From: Streptomyces lavendulae subsp. lavendulae
GTDB taxonomy: Bacteria > Actinomycetota > Actinomycetes > Streptomycetales > Streptomycetaceae
Length of the DNA: 64,000 bases
Assembly (NCBI RefSeq): GCF_002803845.1
Contig: NZ_CP024985.1
Span: forward strand, 1,240,001-1,304,000
Direction of reading: 5' to 3'
Below are positions 36,530 through 46,075 of this stretch, in pieces. The notes under the pieces were generated by a model. The model did not search any database and was not told the origin of the DNA. It was given only the letters and a program-made list of their open reading frames with translations. A program made the position numbers and the translations under genes. Every line of letters starts with the position of its first letter. Position 1 is the stretch's first letter.

Positions 36530-38032
36530 ATGTCCTCCCGCACCCGGGCGACCGCCAGCCCCCTCTTCGTCCCGCACAAGACCGACCGTCGCTCCGCCCG
36601 CGTGGCCCGTGACGAGTTCGCCGCCGCCCGCGTACAGGCGAGGCACGCCTCCCAGCCGGAGACCATCCGTACGAAGACCGGCGCCGCCCCCGAACTGCGC
36701 CCCACCTACCCGGCCGCCGGCCGACCTGGACCGGACTCCGGCCGCGGTGGGCGGCTCAAGCTCCCCGCCCACCGCATGACAACTGCGACCGCGAGCGGCG
36801 CGTACCCCTTCCTCGCCGAAGGCGGTCTCGGAGCCCAGGGGATCTACGTCGGACAGGACGTCCACGCGGAGGCGGCGTTCACGTACGACCCGTTCGCCCT
36901 CTACGGGCGCCTGGAGGGCTTCACGAACCCCAATATCCTGCTCGCCGGGATCATCGGCATGGGCAAGTCCGCCCTCGCCAAGTCCCTCGCCGTGCGCGCT
37001 GTGGCCTTCGGTTACCGCATCTACGTCCCCTGCGACCCGAAGGGTGAGTGGACGGTCGTCACCCAAGAGCTGGGCGGCCAGACCATCGCCCTGGGCCCCG
37101 GTCTCCCCGGCCGGCTGAATCCCCTGGACGCACCAGCCAGGCCTCACGCCGTCAGCGAGGCCGACTGGACCACCGAGGTCCGCAAGCGACGCCTCCTGCT
37201 GCTCGGTTCGCTGGCGAAGACCGTTCTCCGACGCGAACTGCACCCCATGGAGCACACCGCCCTCGACATCGCGCTCGACCACGTGGTGGCGTACCGCACG
37301 TCGACCGGCACCACCCCTCTGCTCGGCGACGTCGCCTACGTTCTCGGCTCCCCCGAGCAGCTCGAGGCCGCCACCGGCGACCGGTCGGGACGCCTCGGCC
37401 ACGCTGCTGAAGACCTCGCTCACGCGCTCCGTCGTCTCATCCACGGCGACTTGGCCGGTATGTTCGACGCGCCGTCGACCGTCCGCTTCGATCCCGGCGC
37501 GCCGATGCTGTCCATCGATCTGTCCCGGCTCGGCGGGGCGGGCGACGACACCGGCCTCGTCCTCGCCATGACCTGCGCGAGCGCCTGGATGGAATCCGCC
37601 CTCTCCGACCCGACGGGCGGGCGCCGCTGGGTGATCTACGACGAGGCGTGGCGCGTGATGCGGCACGTCGCTCTCCTGGAGCGCATGCAGTCCCAGTGGA
37701 AGCTGTCCCGGGGCCTGGGCATCGCGAACATGATGGTCATCCACCGCCTGTCCGACCTCTTGACCGCCGGGGATGCGGGGTCGCGAGGACGAGCCCTGGC
37801 CGAGGGCCTGCTCACCGACTGCTCGACCCGGATCATCTACCGCCAGGAAGCCGACCAGCTGGCCACCGCGGCCGCTGTGCTCGGACTGACCGGGGTGGAA
37901 ACCCAGGCGGTCTCCGCCCTGACGAAGGGCCGCGGCCTGTGGAAGGTCGCCGGCCGGAGCTTCATCACCCAACACCTGCTCCACCCGCGGGAACGGGAAC
38001 TGTTCGACACCGATCTCCGCATGGCTGCATGA
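36530..38032 (+). CDS. VirB4-like conjugation ATPase
   Basis: The 500-aa protein has Walker A LAGIIGMGKSALAKSLAVRA near residues 138-150 and Walker B RRWVIYDEAWRVM near residue 370. It also has YVPCDPKGEWTVV and the arginine-finger-type C-terminal region (DCSTRIIYRQEADQLATAAA, SALTKGRGLWKVAGR). It is the motor half of a split VirB4; the N-terminal membrane/NTD part is supplied by the SCO6880-type gene upstream. It energises assembly or substrate passage in the T4SS. AGGAG precedes the ATG by 7 bases. Confidence 0.93.
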   Translation: MSSRTRATASPLFVPHKTDRRSARVARDEFAAARVQARHASQPETIRTKTGAAPELRPTYPAAGRPGPDSGRGGRLKLPAHRMTTATASGAYPFLAEGGLGAQGIYVGQDVHAEAAFTYDPFALYGRLEGFTNPNILLAGIIGMGKSALAKSLAVRAVAFGYRIYVPCDPKGEWTVVTQELGGQTIALGPGLPGRLNPLDAPARPHAVSEADWTTEVRKRRLLLLGSLAKTVLRRELHPMEHTALDIALDHVVAYRTSTGTTPLLGDVAYVLGSPEQLEAATGDRSGRLGHAAEDLAHALRRLIHGDLAGMFDAPSTVRFDPGAPMLSIDLSRLGGAGDDTGLVLAMTCASAWMESALSDPTGGRRWVIYDEAWRVMRHVALLERMQSQWKLSRGLGIANMMVIHRLSDLLTAGDAGSRGRALAEGLLTDCSTRIIYRQEADQLATAAAVLGLTGVETQAVSALTKGRGLWKVAGRSFITQHLLHPRERELFDTDLRMAA

Positions 38033-38173
38033 CCCTCATACCCCTGATCCGCGGCTCGGCCAAGCCCGGCGGCCCGGCTGACTCTTGCAGCCCACGGAGT
38101 TGCCGGCCTATCCCGGCTTCGTTGGTCCCAGAACCCCTACACCGAGAACGCCACGACGAAGGGACTTCAGCCA

Positions 38174-38797
38174 GTGCTCCTCCCCCTTGAGCCCGACGTC
38201 GCATTCGGTTGGCACCCGGACCTCGGCGTTGCGGCAGCCGTCGCGGACGCGCGTCCGTACCTCGACGAGGTCCTACGTGAACACGGGTTCAGCCACAGCG
38301 CGGGCAGGGACCTCTACCTGCTGCCATCCGACACACCGCACGCAGCGGCTGTACGCGCGGCGGCCGGTGCAAGCCGCCGGTTTCAGGAGGCTCACCTGAC
38401 CGTGGTGGCCGATCCCCGGCTCGCAGCCGTTCAGGCCAGCGCCCGTCCGGCTGCGGTATCCGACGGCACTCGCGAGCGGCAGCAGGCAGTCGGTGTCGAC
38501 GAAGTTCTGGAGCAGATCCGCAACCGGCACGGCGGCTCGGCTACCGATCTCGGAGCGTTCATCAACACCGCGGCCGCCTGGTGCGACCGGATGGCCACGT
38601 CCAGTGGGGAGGACCTCGCTGACGACCTCCGTTCGCTCTCCGCCGAGGTGAACACATCAGTCAGGCCGGCGAGCCGTGCGGCACAAGCGCGGGCAGCCAC
38701 GGCCTCCTCGGTGCGTCGCCCGGCTTCGGCACCGACCGCACCCATTGCCGCCCCACGCCCTGACTCCCCTCCGGTCAGGCCCAACCGTTCCCGTTGA
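38174..38797 (+). CDS. Hypothetical ICE protein (207 aa)
   Basis: The 207-aa soluble protein has a compact N-terminal domain (LEPDVAFGWHPDLGVAAAVA; ARPYLDEVLREHGFSHSAGR; FQEAHLTVVADPRLAAVQAS), a helical middle (LGAFINTAAAWCDRMATSSG), and a disordered Pro/Ala/Ser-rich C-terminus. I recognise no characterised family, though proteins of this type recur beside T4SS genes in Streptomyces. GTG start with GAAGGG upstream. Confidence 0.6.
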   Translation: MLLPLEPDVAFGWHPDLGVAAAVADARPYLDEVLREHGFSHSAGRDLYLLPSDTPHAAAVRAAAGASRRFQEAHLTVVADPRLAAVQASARPAAVSDGTRERQQAVGVDEVLEQIRNRHGGSATDLGAFINTAAAWCDRMATSSGEDLADDLRSLSAEVNTSVRPASRAAQARAATASSVRRPASAPTAPIAAPRPDSPPVRPNRSR

Positions 38798-38832
38798 CCA
38801 GTCCCCCTCATCCCCGAGAGGAATGCACTTCC

Positions 38833-39330
38833 ATGGCCGTCAAGACCCTCTGGTCGATCGAGCACGACTGCGGGCACACCACGCAGGCCGATCTCTCCGA
38901 TCGTCAGGCCGATCGCCGTGCCGGCTACGCACGTTGGCTTGCCCAGCGCGATTGCACGGACTGCTGGCAGTCCTGCCGCAGCCAGGACGCCACGTCGCGA
39001 TCGGATTGGCTGGAGCAGAAACGTTCCGCCGAACAAGCCCGCGCGGCCGAGTGGGCCGAGCGGTACCGGATGCCGTCGCTCGAGGGTGTCGGACGTGCTC
39101 TCGCCTGGGGGACGCGGTGCCGTCACCAGCTGGTGACGGCCGCCTACACAGCCCTGGTCGTGGAAGGCGAGATGAGCGACGCCGAGTGGGAGGGGTTCGA
39201 GGGCTCTCTGCGGCCACTCACCCGCGCCGGCTGGTGGATCGACCAGCGGGATGCCGACCCGGAGGACCTTCCCGAGCTCGTCGAAGCCGCCACCTCGGAC
39301 GACCGGCCCACCGAGAACCCCTTCTTCTGA
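38833..39330 (+). CDS. Hypothetical ICE protein with Cys/His pairs (165 aa)
   Basis: The product begins AVKTLWSIEHDCGHTTQADL and has a second cluster CTDCWQSCRS, suggesting a treble-clef or zinc-ribbon fold in the first 60 residues. A helical C-terminus follows (WEGFEGSLRPLTRAGWWIDQ, LPELVEAATSDD). No family is recognised. AGGA lies ~12 bases before the ATG. It precedes the coupling-protein gene by 143 bases. Confidence 0.6.
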   Translation: MAVKTLWSIEHDCGHTTQADLSDRQADRRAGYARWLAQRDCTDCWQSCRSQDATSRSDWLEQKRSAEQARAAEWAERYRMPSLEGVGRALAWGTRCRHQLVTAAYTALVVEGEMSDAEWEGFEGSLRPLTRAGWWIDQRDADPEDLPELVEAATSDDRPTENPFF

Positions 39331-39473
39331 GCCGCACTCCAGTGCCGCACCTGCACAGGTCAGTTGCTCGACCGACCACGCCACAGACGTCCAGGAGTCC
39401 CTTCCGTGAACCGCAGATCCCTCGCCCTCTCGGCCGTCTCCCCCACCCCCACTTCCCCTGACCGGACTGTGAC

Positions 39474-41270
39474 TTGCCCTCACCTCGTACCAGTACGCCC
39501 ACGTCCACCACCGGCACCGACTTCCTCCTCTATGTCCTCTTCGCGGCTGTCGGACTCGGATTCGGTGCCGGATCCCTGGCCTGGCTGTTCGGGAACCTCG
39601 CCGAATCGCTGATCGGATCCTCCGGGCCCTGGACCGCGTACGAACCGATGGCCGCCTTGCTCCACGCCTCCGATGCCTGGCCGCGGCTCCCCCGGGTGGC
39701 GCTCGTCATCGCCTGCTACGTCCTGCCCGTGCTGACCGTCCTGGCGGCCGCGCTGGTGGGCGGAGGTATCTGGCTCCGCCTCCGTGGCAATCCGAAGGGG
39801 TTGGCCGGACAGCGTGAGCTCGCGTCCCTTCTGCCGAAGGAGGGCGCGGCGAAGTCCATCAGCCTGCGTCCCAGCCTCACGGGCAGCAAGCCCAAGAACG
39901 TGGCCCCGAACGATCGCGGGGTGCTGCTCGGTACGCTGCAGCCGGGTCGCAGGGAGATCCGCTCCTCGTGGGAGGACGTCCTGCTCGCCATCATGGCGCC
40001 GCGCTCGGGAAAGACCTCAGGCCTCGCGATACCGGCGATCCTCCGCGCGCCCGGGCCCGTGCTGCTGACCTCGAACAAGGCGGCCAACGACGCCTTCACC
40101 GCCACCTTCGACGCCCGCGCGGGCGTCGGAAGGGTCTGGACACTCGACCCTCAGCAGATCGCCCACGCGGATCGGACCATGTGGTGGGACATCCTGGCCG
40201 ACGCCCGTGACCTGGCCGGCGCCCGCCGTCTGGCGGGACATTTCGTGACCGCCTGCGTCGACGAGTCGAGCGCCGGTGACTTCTGGTCCACGGCCGCCGC
40301 CAACACCCTCACCGCGCTCTTCCTCGCTGCTGCCAACGACGGCCGCCCGATCACCGACGTACTCGGCTGGCTCGCCTCTCCGGCTGACCGCACTCCCGTC
40401 GACCTGCTGCACGACGTGGGGCTGGAAGCTGTGGCAGCCCAGCTCCACGGCACGGTTGCAGGCGCCGTCGAGACGCGCGACGGCATCTTCGAGACGGCGA
40501 GGCAGTACGCAAGCTGCCTGCTCGACCCGGGTATCGCTTCCTGGGTCACCCCTCCCTCGAACGCGGCCGAGGTGTGGGAGTTCCAACCGGAGGCGTTCGC
40601 CACCAGCAGGGACACCCTGTTCCTGCTGTCGAAGGACGGAGGCGGTTCCGCCTCCGCGATCATCGCGGCCGCTGCCGACGCGGTGATGCGCGCCGCGGTG
40701 ATCCAGGCCGAACGCGATGGTGGCCGGCTCGATCCTCCCCTGCTCGCGATCCTCGACGAGGCCGCGAACGTGTGCAAGATCAAAGACCTCCCCGACCTGT
40801 ACTCCCACCTGGGCTCGCGCGGGGTCATCCCGATCACGATCCTGCAGAGCTACCGGCAGGGCCAGCGTGTCTGGGGCGACACCGGGATGGACGCGCTCTG
40901 GAGCGCTTCGACGATCAAACTCATCGGATCGGGTATCGATGACGCCGACTTCGCGGACAAGCTCTCGCGGCTCGTGGGCGACCACGACGTGCCCACCGTC
41001 TCGGTGTCCACCAGCGAGTCCGGCAGGTCGACTTCGGTGTCCATGCGGCAGGAGCGGGTGCTGCCTGCCGATGCGATCCGCGCTCTGCCCAAGGGGTCCG
41101 CGCTCCTCCTCGCGACCGGCATCCGGCCGGCTCTCCTCGGCTTGAAGCCTTGGTATCGGGAGCCGGACGCCGACCGGCTTGCCACCGCATCGGCGAAGGC
41201 CACCGCAGCCATCACCGAGCGGGCCGTCGGCAAGGTCGTCGACCAGAACGAGTTCGGCAAGGCGGCATAG
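39474..41270 (+). CDS. VirD4/TraD-like coupling protein
   Basis: The ~598-aa protein has two N-terminal membrane helices (DFLLYVLFAAVGLGFGAGSL; ALVIACYVLPVLTVLAAALV), Walker A LLAIMAPRSGKTSGLAIPAI near residue 175, Walker B PPLLAILDEAANVCKIKDLP near residue 425, then GVIPITILQSYRQGQRVWG. This is the VirD4/TraG-type hexameric ATPase that links the relaxase-DNA complex to the channel. The TTG at 39474 is the earliest in-frame start seen and lacks a clear ribosome binding site, so the exact N-terminus is uncertain. It is followed after 2 bases by a DnaB-N-like gene. Confidence 0.92.
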   Translation: MPSPRTSTPTSTTGTDFLLYVLFAAVGLGFGAGSLAWLFGNLAESLIGSSGPWTAYEPMAALLHASDAWPRLPRVALVIACYVLPVLTVLAAALVGGGIWLRLRGNPKGLAGQRELASLLPKEGAAKSISLRPSLTGSKPKNVAPNDRGVLLGTLQPGRREIRSSWEDVLLAIMAPRSGKTSGLAIPAILRAPGPVLLTSNKAANDAFTATFDARAGVGRVWTLDPQQIAHADRTMWWDILADARDLAGARRLAGHFVTACVDESSAGDFWSTAAANTLTALFLAAANDGRPITDVLGWLASPADRTPVDLLHDVGLEAVAAQLHGTVAGAVETRDGIFETARQYASCLLDPGIASWVTPPSNAAEVWEFQPEAFATSRDTLFLLSKDGGGSASAIIAAAADAVMRAAVIQAERDGGRLDPPLLAILDEAANVCKIKDLPDLYSHLGSRGVIPITILQSYRQGQRVWGDTGMDALWSASTIKLIGSGIDDADFADKLSRLVGDHDVPTVSVSTSESGRSTSVSMRQERVLPADAIRALPKGSALLLATGIRPALLGLKPWYREPDADRLATASAKATAAITERAVGKVVDQNEFGKAA

Positions 41271-41272
41271 GT

Positions 41273-42442
41273 ATGACACCGCTGCTGTACGCGGAGCAAG
41301 CCACCCTGGGTGCGATGCTCCTGGAGCCACACCAGCTCGGCCGACTCGCGCCCTGGCTTCAGCCGGCCCACTTCTACCGTCCGATCCACCAGGCCCTGTA
41401 CGCCGCGGCCCTCAAGCTGAGGGACGACGGTCACCCCGCCGCCTGGCTCGGGGCGGAGGAACCGATCCCCCTGTCGTGGCTAGCCGACACCGTCGTCGAG
41501 GCTGGCACCCATACCCAGGGCGTCACCGCGTCGTATGCCCACCAGGTCGTCTCCGCCTGTCCCCGTCCCGGTCATGCCGTGGTCTACGGGCGGATGGTGC
41601 TGGAGGGAGCGATCCGCCGCTCTGTCGCGCAACATGCGACCCAGCTCCATCAGGCCGCTCGCACCGATGCTCCGCGAGGAACATCGGAGGAGTCGGTCCG
41701 CCAGGCCGGGGCGCTCGCGACGGCCCTCTGCGACCTCGGCGGTCGGTGGGGCACCGACGTGCAGCCGGTACCGCATCCGCTGCCACCCTCATTCGTGCCG
41801 GCCGAACCGGACGAACAACTGCTGGCTGAAGAGGAGTACCTGCTCGGCAGCCTCAGTGCCCGCCCCGAGCAGCTGAGCCGGGTGGTGGGCTGGCTGCATC
41901 CCGGGGACTTCGCCGACGCCGGCCATCAGCAGGTCTACCGAGCGTTGGGAGCTCTGCACCATAGGGGCGAGCCCGTCGACCAGCTGACCGTGCTGTGGGA
42001 GATCCAGCGTCGCGGCGCGCTCGCCGACCGGACGCTGGATACAGATCGAGTGCTGCGGATCTGCGACAGCTCATCGCTCGGCGGGGCTGCGGAGCACTAC
42101 GGCGAGCGCGTGGTGCGCGCAGCCCTCGTCCGTACCGCCTCCGACACCGCTCGTCGGGTACGCGCCCTGACCGACGACGAAACCCTCGCTCCGGGGAGGC
42201 TGATCGGCCACGCCCTGCATGCGCTTGGGCCTCTGAGCGCCGTCCACGACCGCTTGCGCACAGCCACCGGTGACTTGCCGGCCTCCCCGCCTGCGCCTGC
42301 CAGGGCGGCACCGGCACGTGAAGCGCGAGCTGATGCCGCGCGCATCCGCAGCAGCGCCCGTCGTCCGGGCTCGCCCCCGGCCCCGGCCTCCACTCCACAT
42401 CCCGTCTCTTTCCGCCCTGCCCCACGACGGAGTCCCTCATGA
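41273..42442 (+). CDS. Protein with two DnaB-helicase N-terminal-like domains and no ATPase domain
   Basis: The 389-aa protein has two copies of the DnaB N-terminal fold. Residues ~5-55 read AEQATLGAMLLEPHQLGRLA, then FYRPIHQALYAAALKL. Residues ~185-250 read EEEYLLGSLSARPEQLSRVV, then FADAGHQQVYRALGALHHRG. In DnaB this domain binds primase and the neighbouring subunit; here the RecA-like motor is missing. It may act as a decoy or adaptor for the host replisome (inference). The C-terminus is low-complexity. The start lies 2 bases after the coupling-protein stop; the stop overlaps the next ATG (ATGA). Confidence 0.8.
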   Translation: MTPLLYAEQATLGAMLLEPHQLGRLAPWLQPAHFYRPIHQALYAAALKLRDDGHPAAWLGAEEPIPLSWLADTVVEAGTHTQGVTASYAHQVVSACPRPGHAVVYGRMVLEGAIRRSVAQHATQLHQAARTDAPRGTSEESVRQAGALATALCDLGGRWGTDVQPVPHPLPPSFVPAEPDEQLLAEEEYLLGSLSARPEQLSRVVGWLHPGDFADAGHQQVYRALGALHHRGEPVDQLTVLWEIQRRGALADRTLDTDRVLRICDSSSLGGAAEHYGERVVRAALVRTASDTARRVRALTDDETLAPGRLIGHALHALGPLSAVHDRLRTATGDLPASPPAPARAAPAREARADAARIRSSARRPGSPPAPASTPHPVSFRPAPRRSPS

Positions 42443-43044
42443 CCGTACGAGCAGTCCACCCGCCCGACGAGACGTTCGCGCTCCACGCCACCGGCCGTGC
42501 CTTCGAGGAGGTGCGGGACATCGTCGAAGTGCCCTCGAGCCGCCAGGAGATACCCGATCTCTTCGTCGCGGCTGACCAGCTTCAGCGTCTGTCCGCGTTG
42601 ATCGCGGACGTATCCGATGAAGTCCTGTTCCGCGTTGCAACCGATACGGCGGAGCCCGACCCGGGACCGGTGATCTTGGCCTATACCTCGGCGCTCGTAC
42701 CCGCCGGACGGGCCATGGAGGCCCTGACCGCATCGGCCGAGCAACTCGGCTTCCTCCGACGCTTCGCCCACGTCCTGCCCGGTGCTCCGGAGCTCGAGGA
42801 GGGTCGGGAGGCGGCGTTCCTAGTGGTGCAGGATCGCCTGGAGACCGCGCGCGTGGAGCTCGGCGACGCTGCTCAGGGACTGTACGGCGCCGCCGCCCGG
42901 CTCGGCGGAGCCCCGCCACGCTCCGTGGCCGCGCTCAGCCGCTCTGCCCGCATTACGGACGCGACCGCTTTCACCTCCCCGGCACACCGATCGACGCCAC
43001 CCGCACGGCTCGCGTACACACCCGCTCCCCGTCATGGCCGATGA
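42439..43044 (+). CDS. Hypothetical helical ICE protein (201 aa)
   Basis: The 201-aa product is predominantly helical (AADQLQRLSALIADVSDEVL; AYTSALVPAGRAMEALTASA; FLVVQDRLETARVELGDAAQ) with a disordered C-terminus. I recognise no family. It is translationally coupled to both neighbours: ATGA overlap with the DnaB-N-like gene and an 11-base overlap with the broken Dcm gene. Confidence 0.65.
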   Translation: MTVRAVHPPDETFALHATGRAFEEVRDIVEVPSSRQEIPDLFVAADQLQRLSALIADVSDEVLFRVATDTAEPDPGPVILAYTSALVPAGRAMEALTASAEQLGFLRRFAHVLPGAPELEEGREAAFLVVQDRLETARVELGDAAQGLYGAAARLGGAPPRSVAALSRSARITDATAFTSPAHRSTPPARLAYTPAPRHGR

Positions 43045-44141
43045 CCACGTGAGGTCCGGCAGCGGGCCACTCATCGGGAGCCTCTGCTCGGGCTACGGCG
43101 GGCTTGACCTGGGCGTTCAAGCAGCACTGGGCGGGACCGTCGCCTGGCACGCCGACATCGATCCCGGCGCCACTCGAATCCTCGCTCGGCACTGGCCAAC
43201 CGTTCCGAACCTCGGCGACATCTCAGCCGTGGACTGGACCACCGTGCCCGAGGTCTGCGTCCTGACAGCCGGCTTCCCCTGTCAAAGACGTCTCGGTCGC
43301 CGGCCGCCGAGCCGGGCTGGCCGAAGGCACCCGGTCCGGTCTCTGGCACCACGTCATCCGTGCCATCGAAGCCCTCAACCCCTGTCTGGTGGTGATCGAA
43401 AATGTCCGTGGACTGCTCACCTCGCCCGCCACTTCCCCTGGCGCACTGGAACTCTGCCCGTGGTGCCTGGGAGACGCTGCAGATCAGCCTGCTGTGCGGG
43501 CATTCGGTGCCGTACTCGGCTCCCTGGCCGACCTCCGGTTCGATGCACGTTGGTGCGTCCTACGGGCCTCTGACGTCGGAGCGCCGCACCGCCGCGAGCG
43601 GGTCTTCCTCGCTGCTTGGCCTTCCTCCCACCGTCGCGCTGTTCAAGACGCCGACCAGCAACCTGGCGACGAACGGCGGAAGTCAGCATCCTGCGAAGCG
43701 CAAGCACGGCGGCCACGGTCCGACTCTCGCGGACGAGGTGGAGTGGCTGCTGCCGATACCGACGCGCGCCAAGACGACCAAGGCTTCATCGGGCCTGCCC
43801 TGCTCCGAGGGGAGTCCGCGCCTCCTTCCTTCTCCGCCGCCGCTCTTCACCCTTCCCGGCTCGACATCGAGCGGTGGGGGCCCTATGCCGCGGCCGTGGC
43901 CCGGTGGGAAGCCCTGACCCGTCCTGCTCCCGCGCCGACCGATCCTGCGGGTCGCTTGAGTCCCCTGTTCGTCGAGTGGATGCAAGGGGTGGAAGCGGGC
44001 TGGGTCACCTCAACGCCTGCACTCAGCCGACCGGCTCAGCTCAGCGCCCTGGGGAACGGAGTGGTGCCACAGCAGGCCGCCGCCGCGCTTGCGGGGCTCG
44101 CTCCTCCAGTGCAGGGCTGCCCGCATCGTCGGGCGAAGTGA
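43034..44141 (+). pseudogene. dcm: C5-cytosine DNA methyltransferase (Dcm type), frameshifted
   Basis: Frame one gives motif I SLCSGYGGLDLGVQAALG and the catalytic loop VLTAGFPCQ. Immediately after PCQ the frame breaks; one base further on, the expected sequence continues: DVSVAGRRAGLAEGTRSGLW, CLVVIENVRGLLTS (motif VI), SDVGAPHRRERVFLAAW (motif VIII) and LSALGNGVVPQQAAAALAG (motif X). The cause is one extra base in caaag at 43284-43286. The total length (1108 bases, 3n+1) agrees. Everything else looks conserved, so the mutation is recent or a sequencing error. If real, the methylase is inactive unless ribosomes slip on the A-run. Confidence 0.85.
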
Positions 44142-44237
44142 TGTGGCGGAGCTCTACTCCGGATCTCCGGCTGAGCCAAGTCGCCGCTTCCCCGGACCCT
44201 CGACATGCCATCCATCCGACTCGCCAAGGGGCTCGCC

Positions 44238-44819
44238 ATGCCCGAACATGCCCACGCCGGGCCGGTACGTGTCTCGGACCACGACCTGGACGATCTCGTC
44301 GCCACTGTGACACGGCTGGTCACGGACAGCCAGAAGCACGACGAGAAGATCGCGCGCCTGGAAGAACCGGCGGAACTGATCGAGGACTCCGACCTGGCCT
44401 CGACGGTGCGGCCGGTGCTGTCCGGCTCAGGAGACGCACCCCACCCTCCTTCGGACGCTTCGTCCTCCTTCTTCATCTTGGCACTGGACGGCACTGCGTA
44501 CGCGGACGAGTTGGCTGCCCTGACGGACTGGGTCCACCACCTTCTGCTGCCGGTATACGGCCGGGAGATCACCACCAGTCGTCCCTGGTGCGGACAGTGG
44601 TCCGAACACCCCGAGGCAGTCGCCCGCCTCCACGGCCTGTGGCTGGCATGGCAGCAGCTCACCGATGCCGAGGCCGGCCCCGCCGGACCCTCCACATGGC
44701 ACCGGGACCACCTTGATCCCGTCTGGCAGCAACTCCGCTCCCCTGACGGACCTTTCGGCGCCTGCACCACCAGCCCCACACGGCCCGCGCACCGGCTCCT
44801 CTCTGCACCCGTCGTCTGA
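44238..44819 (+). CDS. DUF4913-domain protein
   Basis: The 193-aa protein contains the DUF4913 pattern: LTDWVHHLLLPVYGREITTS, RPWCGQWSEHPEAVARLHGL, WLAWQQLTDAEAGPAGPSTW, HRDHLDPVWQQLRSPDGPFG. The family is found mainly in actinobacterial plasmids and integrative elements; function unknown. ATG at 44238 is chosen over one at 44205 because AAGGGG lies 8 bases upstream. The next gene starts 1 base after its stop. Confidence 0.82.
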   Translation: MPEHAHAGPVRVSDHDLDDLVATVTRLVTDSQKHDEKIARLEEPAELIEDSDLASTVRPVLSGSGDAPHPPSDASSSFFILALDGTAYADELAALTDWVHHLLLPVYGREITTSRPWCGQWSEHPEAVARLHGLWLAWQQLTDAEAGPAGPSTWHRDHLDPVWQQLRSPDGPFGACTTSPTRPAHRLLSAPVV

Positions 44820-44820
44820 G

Positions 44821-45627
44821 ATGGGATCCACCGACAAACCTGCAGGCCCGCCGGACTACCGGATCACCGGCTTCGAACCGGCCAACGCCGTGACCGAGGA
44901 CTCCTACGAGCTCGTCGCCTCAGCAGAGGACGACCTTGCCGTCGTTGCTGCGCACCACAACGCCAACGGCAGGGACACCTACTTTGTCCTCTACGACGCC
45001 ACCGCGATCTACGGCCACCCGGGCGCCCCCGCGTACGTCGCCGTGCACGTCACCAGGGACCTCGAGCGGCGAGTCTTCGACTTCGATCACGCGCACCACC
45101 CTCTCGTGCCTTTGGCACAGAACTGGCTGATCGAGAAGGGCTGTCCGCCGGATGCCGTACGAGCATTCACCGACCGCGGGCCCCAGCCGGCAGACGCCCT
45201 GACCTCCCGGCTCGAAGGACTCCTTCGGACCAATGTCGGGCAGCGGTACCTCGTTCTGGACCACTACACCGATCACCAGAACAACTCCAACGCCGGGGCC
45301 CGGACTTCGACCCTCGTCCACGATCGCCACCCTCTCTCCGCTGCCCACCCGTACAGGGTGTTCCTGGAAGAGGTCACCCAGGACTTCGAGACCTACACCG
45401 TGCGGGAAGGAGCATTCAGCAGTATCGAGGCTGCGGACCTCTGGATCGCCGCTGTCGACCTACCGCTGCCGCAGGCACCGGCGCCGGTCCAGGGGCGGCG
45501 TGCTGACGCAGCTCGGGCCCGGACTGCGGGCGCCAACGCAGCACCCTCCGCACCCTCGGATGCCACCAGGACCGGCGATCGATTCGGAAGGACACCTGCA
45601 TCCGCCACCCGCAGGGGTCCACGATGA
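44821..45627 (+). CDS. Hypothetical ICE protein (268 aa)
   Basis: The 268-aa soluble protein has alternating strands and helices (SYELVASAEDDLAVVAAHHN; DTYFVLYDATAIYGHPGAPA; PYRVFLEEVTQDFETYTVRE) and a disordered C-terminus. I recognise no family. The ATG directly follows the DUF4913 stop (tgagatg) and the stop overlaps the ATG of the RelE-like gene, so it belongs to one coupled series. Confidence 0.65.
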   Translation: MGSTDKPAGPPDYRITGFEPANAVTEDSYELVASAEDDLAVVAAHHNANGRDTYFVLYDATAIYGHPGAPAYVAVHVTRDLERRVFDFDHAHHPLVPLAQNWLIEKGCPPDAVRAFTDRGPQPADALTSRLEGLLRTNVGQRYLVLDHYTDHQNNSNAGARTSTLVHDRHPLSAAHPYRVFLEEVTQDFETYTVREGAFSSIEAADLWIAAVDLPLPQAPAPVQGRRADAARARTAGANAAPSAPSDATRTGDRFGRTPASATRRGPR

Positions 45628-46075
45628 AGACGGCACGCTTCGCGTTCGCCGCTCATCCCGATGCCCTGGCAGACCTGCGCAGGGTGCCAGACCAGATTCG
45701 GGATCTGGCCCTGCTGGAACTGCAGCACCTCGTCCACGGCAACGAACGCGGGGCAGCCATGCAGCGCGAGCTCGCCGGATGCCACAAGGTCTACGTGGAT
45801 CCCGAGACGCGCCGCCCTCATCCCAACACCGGCGGGAGATCTACCTGCTCGCGGTCGGCGAGCGCCAGGACAACGCCGTCTACCGCACCGCCGCGCGACG
45901 CCTCCATCACGCGGCACCGACCGATACCCCGGACCGCGTCAACCCGCGAGCCCAGGCAGCCCGCGCCCGATCCCTGCACCCCATGTCCGTACGACAGCCG
46001 TCACTCCAGGAGGTTCCCGCCTTTGCCTCTTCCCCCGACCGCTCCGCAGCCCGGCCCGGACACAGGGCCCCGTAA
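45624..46075 (+). pseudogene. RelE-like toxin remnant, frameshifted
   Basis: Frame one encodes FAFAAHPDALADLRRVPDQI, then RDLALLELQHLVHGNERGAA and HKVYVDPETR, a RelE/ParE-like start. The expected continuation DAPPSSQHRREIYLLAVGER followed by QDNAVYRTAARRL appears in another frame from about 45822. A net -1 shift or short deletion near 45810-45825 therefore disrupts the gene. Total length is not a multiple of three (452 bases). No antitoxin gene is recognised next to it. The ATG overlaps the upstream stop (ATGA). Confidence 0.65.
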
